From the NCBI GenBank assembly GCA_946481075.1, contig CAMLMC010000001.1:1240001-1304000 (forward strand): 64,000 nucleotides of DNA, read 5' to 3'. The notes beneath the pieces are model-generated. The model made no database searches, was not told the DNA's origin, and saw only the letters and a list, made by a program, of their open reading frames with translations. Below, in pieces: positions 51,139 to 60,518 of this stretch (within the stretch, counting starts at the first letter, position 1; each line of letters begins with the position of its first letter). This stretch comes from an uncultured Alphaproteobacteria bacterium (GTDB lineage: Bacteria > Pseudomonadota > Alphaproteobacteria > Micavibrionales > Micavibrionaceae). The position numbers and the translations under genes were made by a program.

Positions 51139-52317
51139 TTAGTCATTAATTTTAGAGACGACGCCTGCGCCGACGGTGCGTCCGCCTTCGCGGATAGCGA
51201 AGCGAAGACCCTGGTCCATCGCGATCGGCGCGATGAGTTTCACCTTCATCGTCACGTTGTCGCCCGGCATAACCATTTCCGTGCCTTCCGGCAGCGTGCA
51301 CTCACCCGTCACGTCGGTCGTGCGGAAGTAGAACTGCGGACGGTATTTGTTGAAGAACGGTGTATGACGGCCGCCTTCTTCCTTGGACAGAATGTAGGCT
51401 TCGCCTTCGAAGTCCGTGTGCGGCTTGATCGAGCCCGGCTTACACAGAACCTGGCCACGTTCAACGTCTTCACGTTTCGTACCGCGCAGCAGCGCACCGA
51501 TGTTGTCGCCGGCTTCTCCAGAGTCGAGGAGTTTGCGGAACATCTCAACGCCTGTCACGGTTGTCTTCTGGGTCGGGCGGATACCAACGATCTCGATCTC
51601 TTCGCCAACCTTCACGATCCCTTGCTCAACACGGCCTGTGCAAACAGTCCCGCGGCCGGAGATGGAGAACACGTCTTCCACAGGCATCAGGAACGGTTTG
51701 TCCTTCGGACGCTCCGGTGTCGGAATGTAGGAATCAACGGCGGCCAGAAGCGCGCGGATCGAATCTTCACCGATTTCCTTGTCGCGGCCTTCCAGAGCGG
51801 CCAGAGCAGAGCCCTTCACGATCGGAATATCATCGCCAGGGAATTCGTAAGAGCTCAGAAGCTCGCGGATCTCCATCTCAACCAGTTCCAGCAATTCCGC
51901 ATCGTCAACCTGGTCAACCTTGTTCATGTACACAACGATGTACGGAACGCCAACCTGACGCGCCAAAAGGATGTGCTCGCGCGTCTGCGGCATCGGGCCG
52001 TCAGCCGCGTTCACAACCAGAATCGCGCCGTCCATCTGCGCCGCACCCGTGATCATGTTCTTCACGTAGTCGGCGTGGCCAGGACAGTCAACGTGCGCGT
52101 AGTGGCGCGCATCTGTTTCATACTCAACGTGCGCTGTCGAAATCGTGATACCGCGCGCCTTTTCTTCCGGCGATTTGTCGATCTGGTCGTACGCCTTGAA
52201 TTCCTTCGAAAAATACTTCGTGATCGCCGCCGTCAGCGTCGTCTTACCATGGTCAACGTGACCAATCGTTCCAATATTCACGTGCGGTTTCGTCCGCTCG
52301 AACTTTTCCTTAGACAT
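51139..52317 (-). CDS. tuf: Elongation factor Tu, copy 2
   Basis: A 392-residue protein identical to copy 1 at 6587-7765, with [19 protein letters not shown] and NKVDQVDD. Nearly all nucleotides also match; one synonymous difference near the stop was seen. It stands alone with its own promoter (52415-52443) and terminator, upstream of tRNA-Trp. Standalone tuf next to tRNA-Trp is the ancestral tufB position. Confidence 0.99.
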   Translation of the reverse strand: MSKEKFERTKPHVNIGTIGHVDHGKTTLTAAITKYFSKEFKAYDQIDKSPEEKARGITISTAHVEYETDARHYAHVDCPGHADYVKNMITGAAQMDGAILVVNAADGPMPQTREHILLARQVGVPYIVVYMNKVDQVDDAELLELVEMEIRELLSSYEFPGDDIPIVKGSALAALEGRDKEIGEDSIRALLAAVDSYIPTPERPKDKPFLMPVEDVFSISGRGTVCTGRVEQGIVKVGEEIEIVGIRPTQKTTVTGVEMFRKLLDSGEAGDNIGALLRGTKREDVERGQVLCKPGSIKPHTDFEGEAYILSKEEGGRHTPFFNKYRPQFYFRTTDVTGECTLPEGTEMVMPGDNVTMKVKLIAPIAMDQGLRFAIREGGRTVGAGVVSKIND

Positions 52318-52414
52318 CTCTATAGGTTCCTTATTGTGGTTTGTTTAAAAATCTTCGCGTTTTTATCCATCGGTCTTGCCACAAACGGCCCGTCCGCCAC
52401 GAAATGCAGACTTT

Positions 52415-52443
52415 CAAATAGGAAAAACGCGGCCCAAAGTCAA
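52415..52443 (-). promoter_or_regulatory. Promoter of tuf copy 2
   Basis: Minus strand -35 TTGACT (52438-52443) and -10 TATTTG (52415-52420) with a 17-base spacer, about 100 bases before the tuf start. Near-consensus -35. Confidence 0.6.
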
Positions 52444-52460
52444 CGGGTATTTTGGAGGAT

Positions 52461-52733
52461 TTACGCCAATAAATCAGCGGTTTCGGGATGGCGGCGGAGC
52501 CACGAAGCGGCATAGCCGCAAATCGGGAACAACTTGAGATTATTGGCGGCGGCATGGGCGGCAATCCCCTCCATCAAACGCCCCGCGGCCCCTGTCCCGC
52601 GCAATTCTTCCGGTGCGAAGACATATTTGATGCGCAGAATATCGCCGTCCAGCACATAATCGGCATAGGCAAGATGGCCCTGTTCCTCAAGTTCGAAGCG
52701 TGATTGTGCCGTATTGTCCATAATATGGGTCAT
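52461..52733 (-). CDS. Small GNAT-like acetyltransferase (NATD1/YidJ type)
   Basis: A 90-residue protein, typical for this single-domain group. The acetyl-CoA loop appears as VFAPEELRGTGAAGRLMEGI, and ends LFPICGYAASWLRRHPE with the conserved CxYxxxxxxxH pattern. An internal Met at 52721 is an alternative start; neither has a clear ribosome site. Substrate unknown. It lies upstream of tuf, behind the tRNA-Gly genes. Confidence 0.8.
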   Translation of the reverse strand: MTHIMDNTAQSRFELEEQGHLAYADYVLDGDILRIKYVFAPEELRGTGAAGRLMEGIAAHAAANNLKLFPICGYAASWLRRHPETADLLA

Positions 52734-52783
52734 GGGAAAAGATATAGGGCCCGCACGGTATTTGCCAAGTCTGAGGGAATAAC

Positions 52784-52857
52784 TGGAGCGGGTGAGGGGA
52801 ATCGAACCCCCATAGCCAGCTTGGAAGGCTGGAGCTTTACCACTAAGCTACACCCGC
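52784..52857 (-). tRNA. tRNA-Gly (anticodon TCC)
   Basis: Minus-strand cloverleaf: acceptor GCGGGTG/CACCCGC, anticodon stem CCAGC/GCTGG with loop CTTCCAA (anticodon TCC), T-arm GGGGGTTCGATTCCCCT, discriminator T, encoded CCA. 74 bases. Confidence 0.96.
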
Positions 52858-52908
52858 GCCGCCAGTGGCTAAGTGATAAACGAGCAAATCCAGAACGTCA
52901 AACAGATT

Positions 52909-52983
52909 TGGAGCGGGTGACGGGTTTCGAACCCGCGACCCTCAGCTTGGGAAGCTGATGCTCTACCGCTGAGCTACACCCGC
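52909..52983 (-). tRNA. tRNA-Gly (anticodon CCC)
   Basis: Minus-strand cloverleaf: acceptor GCGGGTG/CACCCGC, anticodon stem TCAGC/GCTGA with loop TTCCCAA (anticodon CCC), T-arm with CGGGTTCGAAACCCG, encoded CCA. 75 bases. A tandem partner of the TCC gene 51 bases away, probably by duplication followed by anticodon change. Confidence 0.94.
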
Positions 52984-53011
52984 GCCCTTGATACCGCCTT
53001 AAAAACCATAG

Positions 53012-53033
53012 AAAAGGGCCGAAAGCAAGGCCC
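53012..53033 (-). terminator. Possible terminator after the LysM gene
   Basis: Minus strand GGGCC and GGCCC with an 8-base loop, followed by TTTTC. A short stem, so a weak call; it is 24 bases after the 53057 stop. Confidence 0.4.
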
Positions 53034-53056
53034 CGCAGGGGCGGGACCCTTGGAAT

Positions 53057-54733
53057 TTAGGCGGCCATTTTCGGGGCGTCGGAGAAGGTTACATCCCCTG
53101 CCCGCCAGTTGGCATCAAGCGCGGCGCGATTGATATTGTCCGCGGCGTTGGCAACCTGAACCTCCGGCATCGCCAGTTCCCAGTTCACCTTGAGCCAGTT
53201 TTGCTGGTTCCCTTCCAGCCCGTTGGCCTTCGCTACCGCAGCCATGATTTCATCGAAGTCACGGATGCCGTCACCGTCGGAATCGGCGTTCGAGAGTTCA
53301 TCGACACCATATTCACGCTCGACAATACGGGTCAGGTTATCGCCGGACTTGACGATGACTTGATCGTTTTCAGGCGCAATGCCGGCAGGATCGGCAGGCG
53401 CGGAAACCGTTGCGACGGTTTCGCTTGGCGCCTCTGCCGCAGGCGTTTCCGTTATAGGGGTGGGTGTATCATCCCCGTTCAAATTATCCACGAATTCATC
53501 AAATGATCCTTCGGGGTCGCTGATATAAGACGGCCAGGCCGTGCCGCCATTTTGTGCAGACGGGGTGTCAGCCTGCTCACCCACGCCGAATTCTTCCAGA
53601 AGATCTTCATGCGTGAAGGATGTATTGCCGATATCATCCATTTGCGGCGCAGCTGGTTGCGGGGAGGCCGCAGGCGCATCTTCCTGCGGCGCATCCGGAG
53701 CAACGTTTGTGTTTTCCGCTATATCGTTTTGTGCAATCGACGCCCAGCCGAATTGCTCTGACAGGCAGGATGTAAATGCATCGATATGGGTCAATCCGAA
53801 ACCAAGCAAACCTCCAGCCGCGCCAACCAATGCATTGCCAACAAGTTGTTTGGTATCCAACGATTGACGGAAGCCTTCCCAAAAGACTTTGGGCTTTTGC
53901 ATCAATCCGACGGAACCCATTGCTGCACCGATAGCCTCGTGATTTTTCATGGCGCTGCGAATGCTACCAGTGACCACGCCAGCGGCTGCCCCCGCAAGGG
54001 CGGCGCCGCCCGCTGCAACCAGCAAAGCGGGAAAGCCTGTCAAACCGAATGCGCCAATGGCAGAACAAATCGCAATATTGCTGGCAGAGCGCATCAACAT
54101 GCCCACAGCCGCGCCAGTAGAAAGACCGAAGAACCCTGCAATGATGCCTGAATTAACGTAGGATGGTTTTAGTATCCAACCTGCATACGGACCCGCAACA
54201 GGACCCACGTTATGCGGATTGGTATTTTCCGTCGGTTTTATTTCAATCGCGGGATTTTCGTCCTCGTTGAAAAGCATTTTATATTTGGCGGGGCCCGGCG
54301 CAATTTTGCGAAACGATATTTTGTATGTCGCATCAGGCGATTTCAAAAATTGTTCGGTTTTCCTGATCAAAACATCCTGAAGATAAAGGCGGCGGGCTTT
54401 GCTTTCCTCATCGTCTAGCCCTTTCATATCTTCACGAAGATATTTCAGCCACAGCGCAAGCATATTGTCGCGCTCTTTTTTCTTCTTTGCGGTCTCTTCT
54501 TCCTCGTCGATGTCGAATTGATGGAATGTATACGTGGCGGACTTATTCAGGACTTTACCGGTATGGTCTTCGCCAAAAGCGATACCGTGCATTACGTCTC
54601 GAAAATTGTATCGCTGTTCGCCCAACTGTGCGCCATCGAATTGCAAACCCTTTTTGAGATGCAGTTCAAATGTATCCAGCTGGTCTTTCAACCAATCGCG
54701 GTCAGCCTGTAATTTTTCTTCAAACGTCGCCAT
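53057..54733 (-). CDS. Large LysM-domain protein with central membrane-like region
   Basis: A 558-residue protein. Residues about 1-175 are charged and helical. About 185-310 is Gly/Ala-rich and hydrophobic (GIIAGFFGLSTGAAVGMLMR; LVAAGGAALAGAAAGVVTGS), like glycine-zipper or TM-bundle segments. A Pro/Ala/Asp-rich linker follows, and near residue 470 there is a LysM-like motif (VKSGDNLTRIVEREYGVDEL) then EF-hand-like DSDGDGIRDFDE. LysM suggests peptidoglycan binding. The arrangement was not assigned to a known family. Confidence 0.65.
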   Translation of the reverse strand: MATFEEKLQADRDWLKDQLDTFELHLKKGLQFDGAQLGEQRYNFRDVMHGIAFGEDHTGKVLNKSATYTFHQFDIDEEEETAKKKKERDNMLALWLKYLREDMKGLDDEESKARRLYLQDVLIRKTEQFLKSPDATYKISFRKIAPGPAKYKMLFNEDENPAIEIKPTENTNPHNVGPVAGPYAGWILKPSYVNSGIIAGFFGLSTGAAVGMLMRSASNIAICSAIGAFGLTGFPALLVAAGGAALAGAAAGVVTGSIRSAMKNHEAIGAAMGSVGLMQKPKVFWEGFRQSLDTKQLVGNALVGAAGGLLGFGLTHIDAFTSCLSEQFGWASIAQNDIAENTNVAPDAPQEDAPAASPQPAAPQMDDIGNTSFTHEDLLEEFGVGEQADTPSAQNGGTAWPSYISDPEGSFDEFVDNLNGDDTPTPITETPAAEAPSETVATVSAPADPAGIAPENDQVIVKSGDNLTRIVEREYGVDELSNADSDGDGIRDFDEIMAAVAKANGLEGNQQNWLKVNWELAMPEVQVANAADNINRAALDANWRAGDVTFSDAPKMAA

Positions 54734-54785
54734 CTTTTATGTCCTTAACCTACCCTATCAACACATTATACTTGGTTTGGTTCGC

Positions 54786-55598
54786 TTATTCGATCACGCG
54801 CCAGCCAATGGGCGTGCCGCCCGGCGGTTTGCCGAACGCCTTGGCCGCGTTGCCGCCGCGCATAACCACTTCGGAAAATTCGACTTTTTTGCCATCCGGC
54901 AGGGTCCAGCCCGATGAACCCCTGGAAAAACAGAATTCCCCGTCCGCGACACCGAAAATCCCCTCGGCCACACGAGCCGCCATTGCGCGCCCGTTGATAT
55001 CGAGCGTTGCGTGCTTGCCCGACATCGCTTCGAGATCCGCCGGATCGACCGAACATTTTATGTTGCCGTATCCATCGGTATAACAAACGACATTCTTCGG
55101 ATAATCCGGCACGGCGTCACGGATATCCGCGCCGAGTTTGGAATAATCACCATGCGCGATCAAACCGAACGCAGGCGGGAACACATCGCGGGAGCGAAAT
55201 TGCGATCCGTCTTTGTCACAATGGATTTCCCGGATTTCCTCGGCGGCGTCTTTAATGAAAGACAGTGAATAACCGCTATTGACCGCAACAATTTCAACGC
55301 CATTGAACAGGCGCGCATAAGCAAGACCTTCGCCAGAATTTTTGACGCGCGGTGTCAGGTCATCTTTGCGCGGGGCGGTGTTGACGTAGAATTTATGGCC
55401 TTTGCCCAGTTTCGAATTGATGGCGGTTTGCGCAAGCGCAAAGCCTGTTGCCACCGTATCGAAGGCGGGAACCGCATAAGCTCGGATCGCGACATTTTTA
55501 TCGTGCAATTCGTGGTAAAGTTTTTGCGTCACTTCCGCAAAGGCAAGATCGTGCAAATCGCCGTAATCGGCGATGACATAGACGAGAAAATCTCTCAC
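54786..55598 (-). CDS. SAM hydroxide adenosyltransferase-like protein (DUF62)
   Basis: A 270-residue protein starting MRDFLVYVIADYGDLHDLAF, which matches the DFG...DxxxG N-terminal pattern of the SAM-dependent chlorinase/fluorinase-like group (DUF62). The segment YVNTAPRKDD also fits, and the C-terminal beta-domain is present (FSRGSSGWTLPDGKKVEFSE). Known members hydrolyse or halogenate S-adenosylmethionine. It is 1 base from the deacetylase gene upstream, so they are an operon. Confidence 0.68.
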   Translation of the reverse strand: MRDFLVYVIADYGDLHDLAFAEVTQKLYHELHDKNVAIRAYAVPAFDTVATGFALAQTAINSKLGKGHKFYVNTAPRKDDLTPRVKNSGEGLAYARLFNGVEIVAVNSGYSLSFIKDAAEEIREIHCDKDGSQFRSRDVFPPAFGLIAHGDYSKLGADIRDAVPDYPKNVVCYTDGYGNIKCSVDPADLEAMSGKHATLDINGRAMAARVAEGIFGVADGEFCFSRGSSGWTLPDGKKVEFSEVVMRGGNAAKAFGKPPGGTPIGWRVIE

Positions 55599-55599
55599 A

Positions 55600-56397
55600 T
55601 TACACCTCTAAGAATGTCAGTCCGCTGGAGACCAAGTCATCCAACAATTCTATCGTTATGTCAACGATTTCCGCCTGATCGTGCGCCAAAATGACATTCA
55701 CCGAGCCCTCTTGCGTTAACCATTTATCGCCTTTCGCCTTGTTCTTCAGGTCTTCGATGGTTTTATAGGGCCATTTTCCACGGTGACGGTCGGTCAGCAT
55801 CCAGTCGCAATTGGAGAAAGTGTAGAGGGAATCTGCGGCATTCGCGATTTCACCGCGCGCAAACCATTCATGCGTTACGCCCTTGAAGGGCTGAACATAG
55901 CCTTCGCTTTTAAGGTAGTTTTGAATGGCCTGCTTCTTCGCCCAGAATTCGGCGGCGGGTTTTTCCATCGAAGAGACATTCAGCCCTTCGGCAAAGGCCG
56001 CAAGCAACGCCGCACGGTCTTCTTCGGCGTAAGAATCGTAATCAACGATCCACCCCGCCGTGCCGCGATCGATATGCGGAAAACGGAAGGCCTTTATTTT
56101 CTTTTCAACCCTGGCTTCCTTGTAAATACGGTCCAGCAGGAATTCGCACTGACGGATATCATTGATATACCATTGCAGATCATTCTGGCTGGCACGTTGA
56201 TGCGAATGCGTGTGATTGACCAGTATAAACCCCTTCTGCACGGCGCGGACAGCGGCCATCGGGTTGGCCTCGATCATATCGCCCCGACAATAGAAAATGG
56301 CGGGAATGCCCTTTTCATAGAGCCAGCCTGTAAGATCATCCATCCGGTCCGAGGGAGAATCGTCAATCGTCAGATAGGCGGAAGATGCGAATTTCAT
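55600..56397 (-). CDS. Polysaccharide deacetylase (NodB-fold) family protein
   Basis: 265 residues from ATG at 56397 with an AAGGGA site; a start at 56412 lies in the repeat. The NodB motif 1 is TIDDSPS near residue 10 (TxDD), and motif 2 is NHTHSHQ, giving the Asp-His-His metal site. RFPHIDRG fits motif 3. It likely removes acyl groups from a sugar polymer, though no signal peptide is seen, so a cytoplasmic substrate is possible. Operon with 54786. Confidence 0.82.
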   Translation of the reverse strand: MKFASSAYLTIDDSPSDRMDDLTGWLYEKGIPAIFYCRGDMIEANPMAAVRAVQKGFILVNHTHSHQRASQNDLQWYINDIRQCEFLLDRIYKEARVEKKIKAFRFPHIDRGTAGWIVDYDSYAEEDRAALLAAFAEGLNVSSMEKPAAEFWAKKQAIQNYLKSEGYVQPFKGVTHEWFARGEIANAADSLYTFSNCDWMLTDRHRGKWPYKTIEDLKNKAKGDKWLTQEGSVNVILAHDQAEIVDITIELLDDLVSSGLTFLEV

Positions 56398-56407
56398 TCT
56401 GTCCCTT

Positions 56408-56464
56408 GTCATGTTGAGCGTCAGCGAAACGTCTCATGAGATCCTTCGCTACGCCCAGGATGAC
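56408..56464. repeat. Dispersed repeat overlapping the end of the glucokinase gene
   Basis: GTCATGTTGAGCGTCAGCGA opens and CCAGGATGAC closes the unit, with GAGATCCTTCGCTACGC between. Same family as 23940-23988 and 27823-27889. It covers the last 44 bases (including stop) of the gene at 56421. Confidence 0.75.
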
Positions 56465-57329
56465 ATTCGCGCGCGTAGACAGACAATCCCAAAATAGGCA
56501 AATTGATATCGCTGCAATAATAAACCGGCACGGAAGACAGGCTTTCGACGACAACATCCACCATCGGGCGAATGAAATAGTCGCGGAAGGTTTTTGCATC
56601 GACCGCAGAATTTTCGATCATGTCATCGATAACGCCCCCGGACAAATATACCCCGCCATAGGCCCCTGTGCCGCCGACCAGCATATTGCAGTACAGTCCC
56701 AGAAATTCCCAGAACAGGCGAATGGCGCGGTCTTTGCCAAGCGCGGCATCCATCGCCCAAAGGCCATTGCCGCCCACAAGGTTTTCCATGATCAGATCGC
56801 GTTTGTTTTTTTGGTATTTGCGCGCCGCGTCGATCACTTCCTGATGTTCCGCGGTCACGCCAAAGGCTGGAACATGGCCGCCGTGCGTCCGCTGCACAAA
56901 GGGTTTGATACCCGGTTTTTCGAACAGATAGGCATGGCCGATGCCTGTGCCGACACCGATCAGAAGTTTTGGCGGACAATCGAAATGACGCTGCGGTTCC
57001 GTAGGTGCAAGAATGATTGTCGCCTTATCTTCCGGCAAAATCGCAAGGCCATAGGCCGCAGCCTCAAGATCGTTCAAAACGGTCACATTGCCAAGCGCCT
57101 TCAGATCGATACGCCAGTGCGGCGTATCGCCAAAGCGTTTGTCCTCGATAATGCCCTCCAGCGGCGTAATGGCGGAGGCGAGATAAAGATGGCCGCGATC
57201 CGGCGCAAAGGAATCCAGCGCGGCTTCGAACGATGGATATTCGCTGATCCTGAATTTTTGAATCGTCTTGCCGCCGTCTTTCGACAGACGCAAATGGGTG
57301 CCGCCCAGATCTGCCAGAACAATTGTCAT
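56421..57329 (-). CDS. glk: Glucokinase
   Basis: About 302 residues from ATG at 57329. Motifs MTIVLADLGGTHLRLSKDG (phosphate 1), GVGTGIGHAYLFEKPG (phosphate 2 region), and YLSGGVIDDMIENS near the C-terminus are those of bacterial glucokinases (PF02685 type). It makes glucose-6-phosphate. The last roughly 15 codons (from ARECHPGRSEGSHETFR) are written by the dispersed repeat, so the true C-terminus may have been altered by insertion. Overlaps the transporter gene at 57329. Confidence 0.88.
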   Translation of the reverse strand: MTIVLADLGGTHLRLSKDGGKTIQKFRISEYPSFEAALDSFAPDRGHLYLASAITPLEGIIEDKRFGDTPHWRIDLKALGNVTVLNDLEAAAYGLAILPEDKATIILAPTEPQRHFDCPPKLLIGVGTGIGHAYLFEKPGIKPFVQRTHGGHVPAFGVTAEHQEVIDAARKYQKNKRDLIMENLVGGNGLWAMDAALGKDRAIRLFWEFLGLYCNMLVGGTGAYGGVYLSGGVIDDMIENSAVDAKTFRDYFIRPMVDVVVESLSSVPVYYCSDINLPILGLSVYARECHPGRSEGSHETFR

Positions 57330-58249
57330 CAATGCCGTACCTTATGCCTGTGGTCGTGGGGATCGCCGAACGGGTCCTTATGGATGATGATTTCGGCGTA
57401 AGGATAGTCGGCCATAATATCTTCTTCCAGCGCACGGACGATATCGTGCGCCTCTTTGAGCGTGATATCCGGATCTATTTCCACATCGAAACTGATATGG
57501 ATGACCATCCCCGATTTTCGTGTGCGCAGATCGTGGAAGCCGAGAATGTCAGGGTGGCGTTTGATGGTATCTTCTATACGTCCGCGCACTGCCTTGGGCA
57601 ATTCACGGTCGGTCAGCATATCGATAGCCGACAAACCGATCTTGCGGCAGGCATAAAGGTAATACGCCGCCACCGCCAAAGCGCAGAGCGGGTCCACCCA
57701 TTGCGGGCCGCCGTAATAATGGATCAGCAGCGCCGCAATCACGCTACCGTTCAGCGCGACATCGGTGGTGTAATGTGCCTGATCGGATTCCACCGCGAGA
57801 GACGGTGCCTTCGAGAGGCAATATTTTTGAACGAGGATGAGCTGGATGGACAAGGCAATCGCGATTCCGGCAACCCATACGCCAAGAATATGATGCGTGA
57901 CATCCTGCGGGTGGGTGAAACGCTGCAACGCCTCGAACATCAGGAACAGGGACGCCGCCACAAGGCAGGCGGACTGAAACAACGCGCCGATCCCTTCCAT
58001 CTTACCATGACCGTGCCTGTGGGAGTTATCGGCAGGCCGCAGCGAATATTTGAGTGCCATAAGCATGGCGCCGGACATAGCGGCATCGGTAAAAGAATCC
58101 GTCAGTGTCGCAAGAAGCGCCGCGGAATCGGATTTCCAGTAGGCATAGGATTTCACCACGATCAGGATGGCCACGGTCCCAAGCGCCCAGAACGAGGCAA
58201 TCAGGGCGTAACGGGGTTCGATTTTAGAGGTAGCGACAAGGTCGGACAT
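57329..58249 (-). CDS. Cation diffusion facilitator (CDF) metal transporter
   Basis: About 306 residues from ATG at 58249. The CDF pattern is clear: membrane helix with SDSAALLATLTDSFTDAAMS, HRHGHGKMEGIGALFQS, and SDQAHYTTDVALNGSVIAAL, giving the HxxxD zinc site; a cytoplasmic C-terminal metal-binding domain ends DPHDHRHKVRH. FieF-like, exporting Zn/Fe-type divalent ions by proton exchange. Its stop overlaps the glucokinase start. Confidence 0.9.
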   Translation of the reverse strand: MSDLVATSKIEPRYALIASFWALGTVAILIVVKSYAYWKSDSAALLATLTDSFTDAAMSGAMLMALKYSLRPADNSHRHGHGKMEGIGALFQSACLVAASLFLMFEALQRFTHPQDVTHHILGVWVAGIAIALSIQLILVQKYCLSKAPSLAVESDQAHYTTDVALNGSVIAALLIHYYGGPQWVDPLCALAVAAYYLYACRKIGLSAIDMLTDRELPKAVRGRIEDTIKRHPDILGFHDLRTRKSGMVIHISFDVEIDPDITLKEAHDIVRALEEDIMADYPYAEIIIHKDPFGDPHDHRHKVRH

Positions 58250-58298
58250 TGCGGGACTATAACGGAAAGCCGCCTGCCCTTGCAAAGGCTAAGATGTC

Positions 58299-58508
58299 CT
58301 AATGGAGGGGTTTTCCGGGCTCCCCGTCTTCTTTGGCATCGGACGGCGTGGAGATATGCGGATTCACCTTCGGTTTTTTATCGACGACATATTTCGTGGT
58401 GCCCACCAGGCCTTTTTTATATTCCTCATCCTTCGTTACATGGCCTTTGCCCAGCCTTGTTTGCCCCTGATTGACGCCGCGTTTGTTGTTGCCTGTGTTA
58501 GCCGACAT
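58299..58508 (-). CDS. Small hydrophilic protein (69 aa)
   Basis: Start at 58508 with AAAGGAG, beginning MSANTGNNKRGVNQGQTRLG; the longer frame from 58562 was rejected. The protein is basic and Gly/Asn/Lys-rich, probably disordered, with no known motif. It diverges from the 58630 gene and has a good ribosome site. Confidence 0.6.
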   Translation of the reverse strand: MSANTGNNKRGVNQGQTRLGKGHVTKDEEYKKGLVGTTKYVVDKKPKVNPHISTPSDAKEDGEPGKPLH

Positions 58509-58629
58509 AAAAATCTCCTTTATTCCCGAAATACAAACGGCGCAAACGCCATCCGGTTCCAAAGCGCACTTGCGCCAGAGCGTATTTCATGGTTTCTATA
58601 GCTTTTTTGCAGTGCGAAAGGATCCGATC

Positions 58630-59691
58630 TTGAGAATAAGCATGTATGAGTCCGTCCCGAATTTCGGCGATGTCCTGAACAAATATCTATGGCAGCCATA
58701 CCTCGGAGAATTTATCGGGCGGGACGATGGAATCGTCATGATGGGAATCGGAACCCTACTGGGTAACGGCCTTCGCGAAACGGCAGGCCAGGTTATCGTC
58801 TGCGGATCGGGATGCGGCTATGGCGCCGACTTCCGCCAGATCAACGATCCTAACTGGAAGTTCTTTTTCGTCCGCGGCCCCAAGACGGCCAAGGTCATGG
58901 GGCTCCCCGATGACATGTTTATCACAGACCCCGCCATCCTGACGCCCGAAATTTTCCCCGCCGCACCTAAAACCGGAAAAACGGTTTTCGTACCGCACTG
59001 GAAAACATCGCTCAACCCCCTCTGGAAATCCGCATGCAAGCACGCGGGCGTAGAGTATGTCGATCCGCTTTCTGACATTAAAGATGTGATGGCCGCGATC
59101 AGCGGAGCCAAACTGGTGATTGCCGAAGCGATGCACGCCGCCATCATCGCGGATGCGTACCGTGTTCCGTGGGTATCCGTCTCATCATCCCGCCAGATCA
59201 ACGCCTTCAAATGGCAGGACTGGGCAAATTCCCTTGGTATGGATCACAGCTTCCAACATTACGCCCCGCTCGGTTTTACAACCTATGCCGAAAACCTCAG
59301 TTCGGGCCGCGCGGAAATTTTCGAAAAACAGGAAAAAGCCGTCTCCGAAGGCCAGCAGGAAGTGGCCGCACCTCGTCAAGTTTCGGCCCATGGCGGCGCG
59401 ATGCATATAGCCAGAAAGATCTATAAAACCGTGACCCCCAAATCATGGCAGGGTGGCCGATACCTTAAGGTTGCCTCTTCTCTGGCCAACACGGCAGACC
59501 GATCCATAGACAAGATCCTGCAGACAGGAATTTACGACAGGTTTTTCGAGCGCACAGTCAATGACATAACGAAATCCGCCGCGATGCCGGGACAACTCAG
59601 CCGTGACGACATTCACCTTGCGAAAAAACTAATGCTTCAAGAAAAACTAAAAGACGTTCATACTTATCTGGAGACCTATCCATCCAGATGA
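58630..59691 (+). CDS. Polysaccharide pyruvyl transferase-like protein
   Basis: 353 residues from a TTG at 58630 with AAAGGA seven bases upstream; the next ATG (58642) is a fallback. The start RISMYESVPNFGDVLNKYLW has the NFGDxLN motif of the polysaccharide pyruvyl transferase family, followed by GIGTLLGNG, FFVRGPKTAKVMGLP (RG.xS/T-like), and AEAMHAAIIADAYRVPWVSV. It may transfer pyruvyl or a sugar on a surface glycan. It lies 11 bases before motA. Confidence 0.8.
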   Translation: MRISMYESVPNFGDVLNKYLWQPYLGEFIGRDDGIVMMGIGTLLGNGLRETAGQVIVCGSGCGYGADFRQINDPNWKFFFVRGPKTAKVMGLPDDMFITDPAILTPEIFPAAPKTGKTVFVPHWKTSLNPLWKSACKHAGVEYVDPLSDIKDVMAAISGAKLVIAEAMHAAIIADAYRVPWVSVSSSRQINAFKWQDWANSLGMDHSFQHYAPLGFTTYAENLSSGRAEIFEKQEKAVSEGQQEVAAPRQVSAHGGAMHIARKIYKTVTPKSWQGGRYLKVASSLANTADRSIDKILQTGIYDRFFERTVNDITKSAAMPGQLSRDDIHLAKKLMLQEKLKDVHTYLETYPSR

Positions 59692-59702
59692 GTGTTTGAC
59701 CT

Positions 59703-60518
59703 ATGAACTATTCAAGAGCCTCTATTGCCGGTGCCGCCATCGGTTTTACCCTGTTGTTCGGGGCCATTTTGATAGGGACCAACAATTTCGCAGGCTTCCT
59801 GAGCCTTGAAGGCCTCATGATCGTCGTCGGCGGATCACTCGCCGTTGCCTTCATGAGCTTCGAGGCCAAGGATGTGATAACCGCCCTGAAATCCATCGGT
59901 TTGATGTTTCAGGAATCGCAGGCCAAGCACCACACACTGCAAAAAGACCTTGTCGAGATTATCAACTGGGCGCGGATCGTCCGCGAGCGCGGGCTGCGCG
60001 GTCTTGAAGATGAAACGGGCAAGACGGGCATCGAAGACCCGTTTGTCAAATACAGCCTTGATATGGTCATGAGCAATTACAAGCCTGAAGAAATCCGTAA
60101 CATGATGGAAACCGCCGCCGATGCGATGTATGAGCGCGACACGATTCCATCACGCATATTGATGGCAATGGCAGGCCATGCGCCGGCCTTCGGGATGGTC
60201 GGAACACTCGTCGGGATGGTAATTATGCTCGGCAACCTCGATGGCGATATGTCGAATATCGGCGCAGGGCTTTCTGTATCACTGCTTGCGACATTGTACG
60301 GGGTCGTCACCGCACGGATGGTCTATATGCCGGCTTCCGCCAAACTGCAGCAGAAGCAGGAGGCGATGCGGTTTCGCAACCAGTTGATCACCGAAGGGCT
60401 GGTCCTTCTCGTCGAAAACAAATCGCCGCGCTATATTCAGGATCATCTCAATTCCTTCCTGACATTCGAAAGCCATTACGACATCGACGCAGGCGTTTAT
60501 AAACAGGTCAAGTTATGA
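59703..60518 (+). CDS. motA: MotA/PomA-type flagellar stator subunit
   Basis: A 271-residue, four-helix membrane protein. It has the MotA/TolQ/ExbB core: LMIVVGGSLAVAFMSFEAKD in helix 2 and HAPAFGMVGTLVGMVIMLGN then SVSLLATLYGVVTARM in helices 3-4. The cytoplasmic loop between is present. The PomA-like length and motif suggest a flagellar stator. It overlaps motB by 4 bases. No other flagellar genes are in the window. Confidence 0.85.
   Translation: MNYSRASIAGAAIGFTLLFGAILIGTNNFAGFLSLEGLMIVVGGSLAVAFMSFEAKDVITALKSIGLMFQESQAKHHTLQKDLVEIINWARIVRERGLRGLEDETGKTGIEDPFVKYSLDMVMSNYKPEEIRNMMETAADAMYERDTIPSRILMAMAGHAPAFGMVGTLVGMVIMLGNLDGDMSNIGAGLSVSLLATLYGVVTARMVYMPASAKLQQKQEAMRFRNQLITEGLVLLVENKSPRYIQDHLNSFLTFESHYDIDAGVYKQVKL

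Noticed and set aside
52704..52958. Plus-strand ORF across the two tRNA-Gly genes
   Set aside because: It is formed by tRNA sequence and has no protein character.
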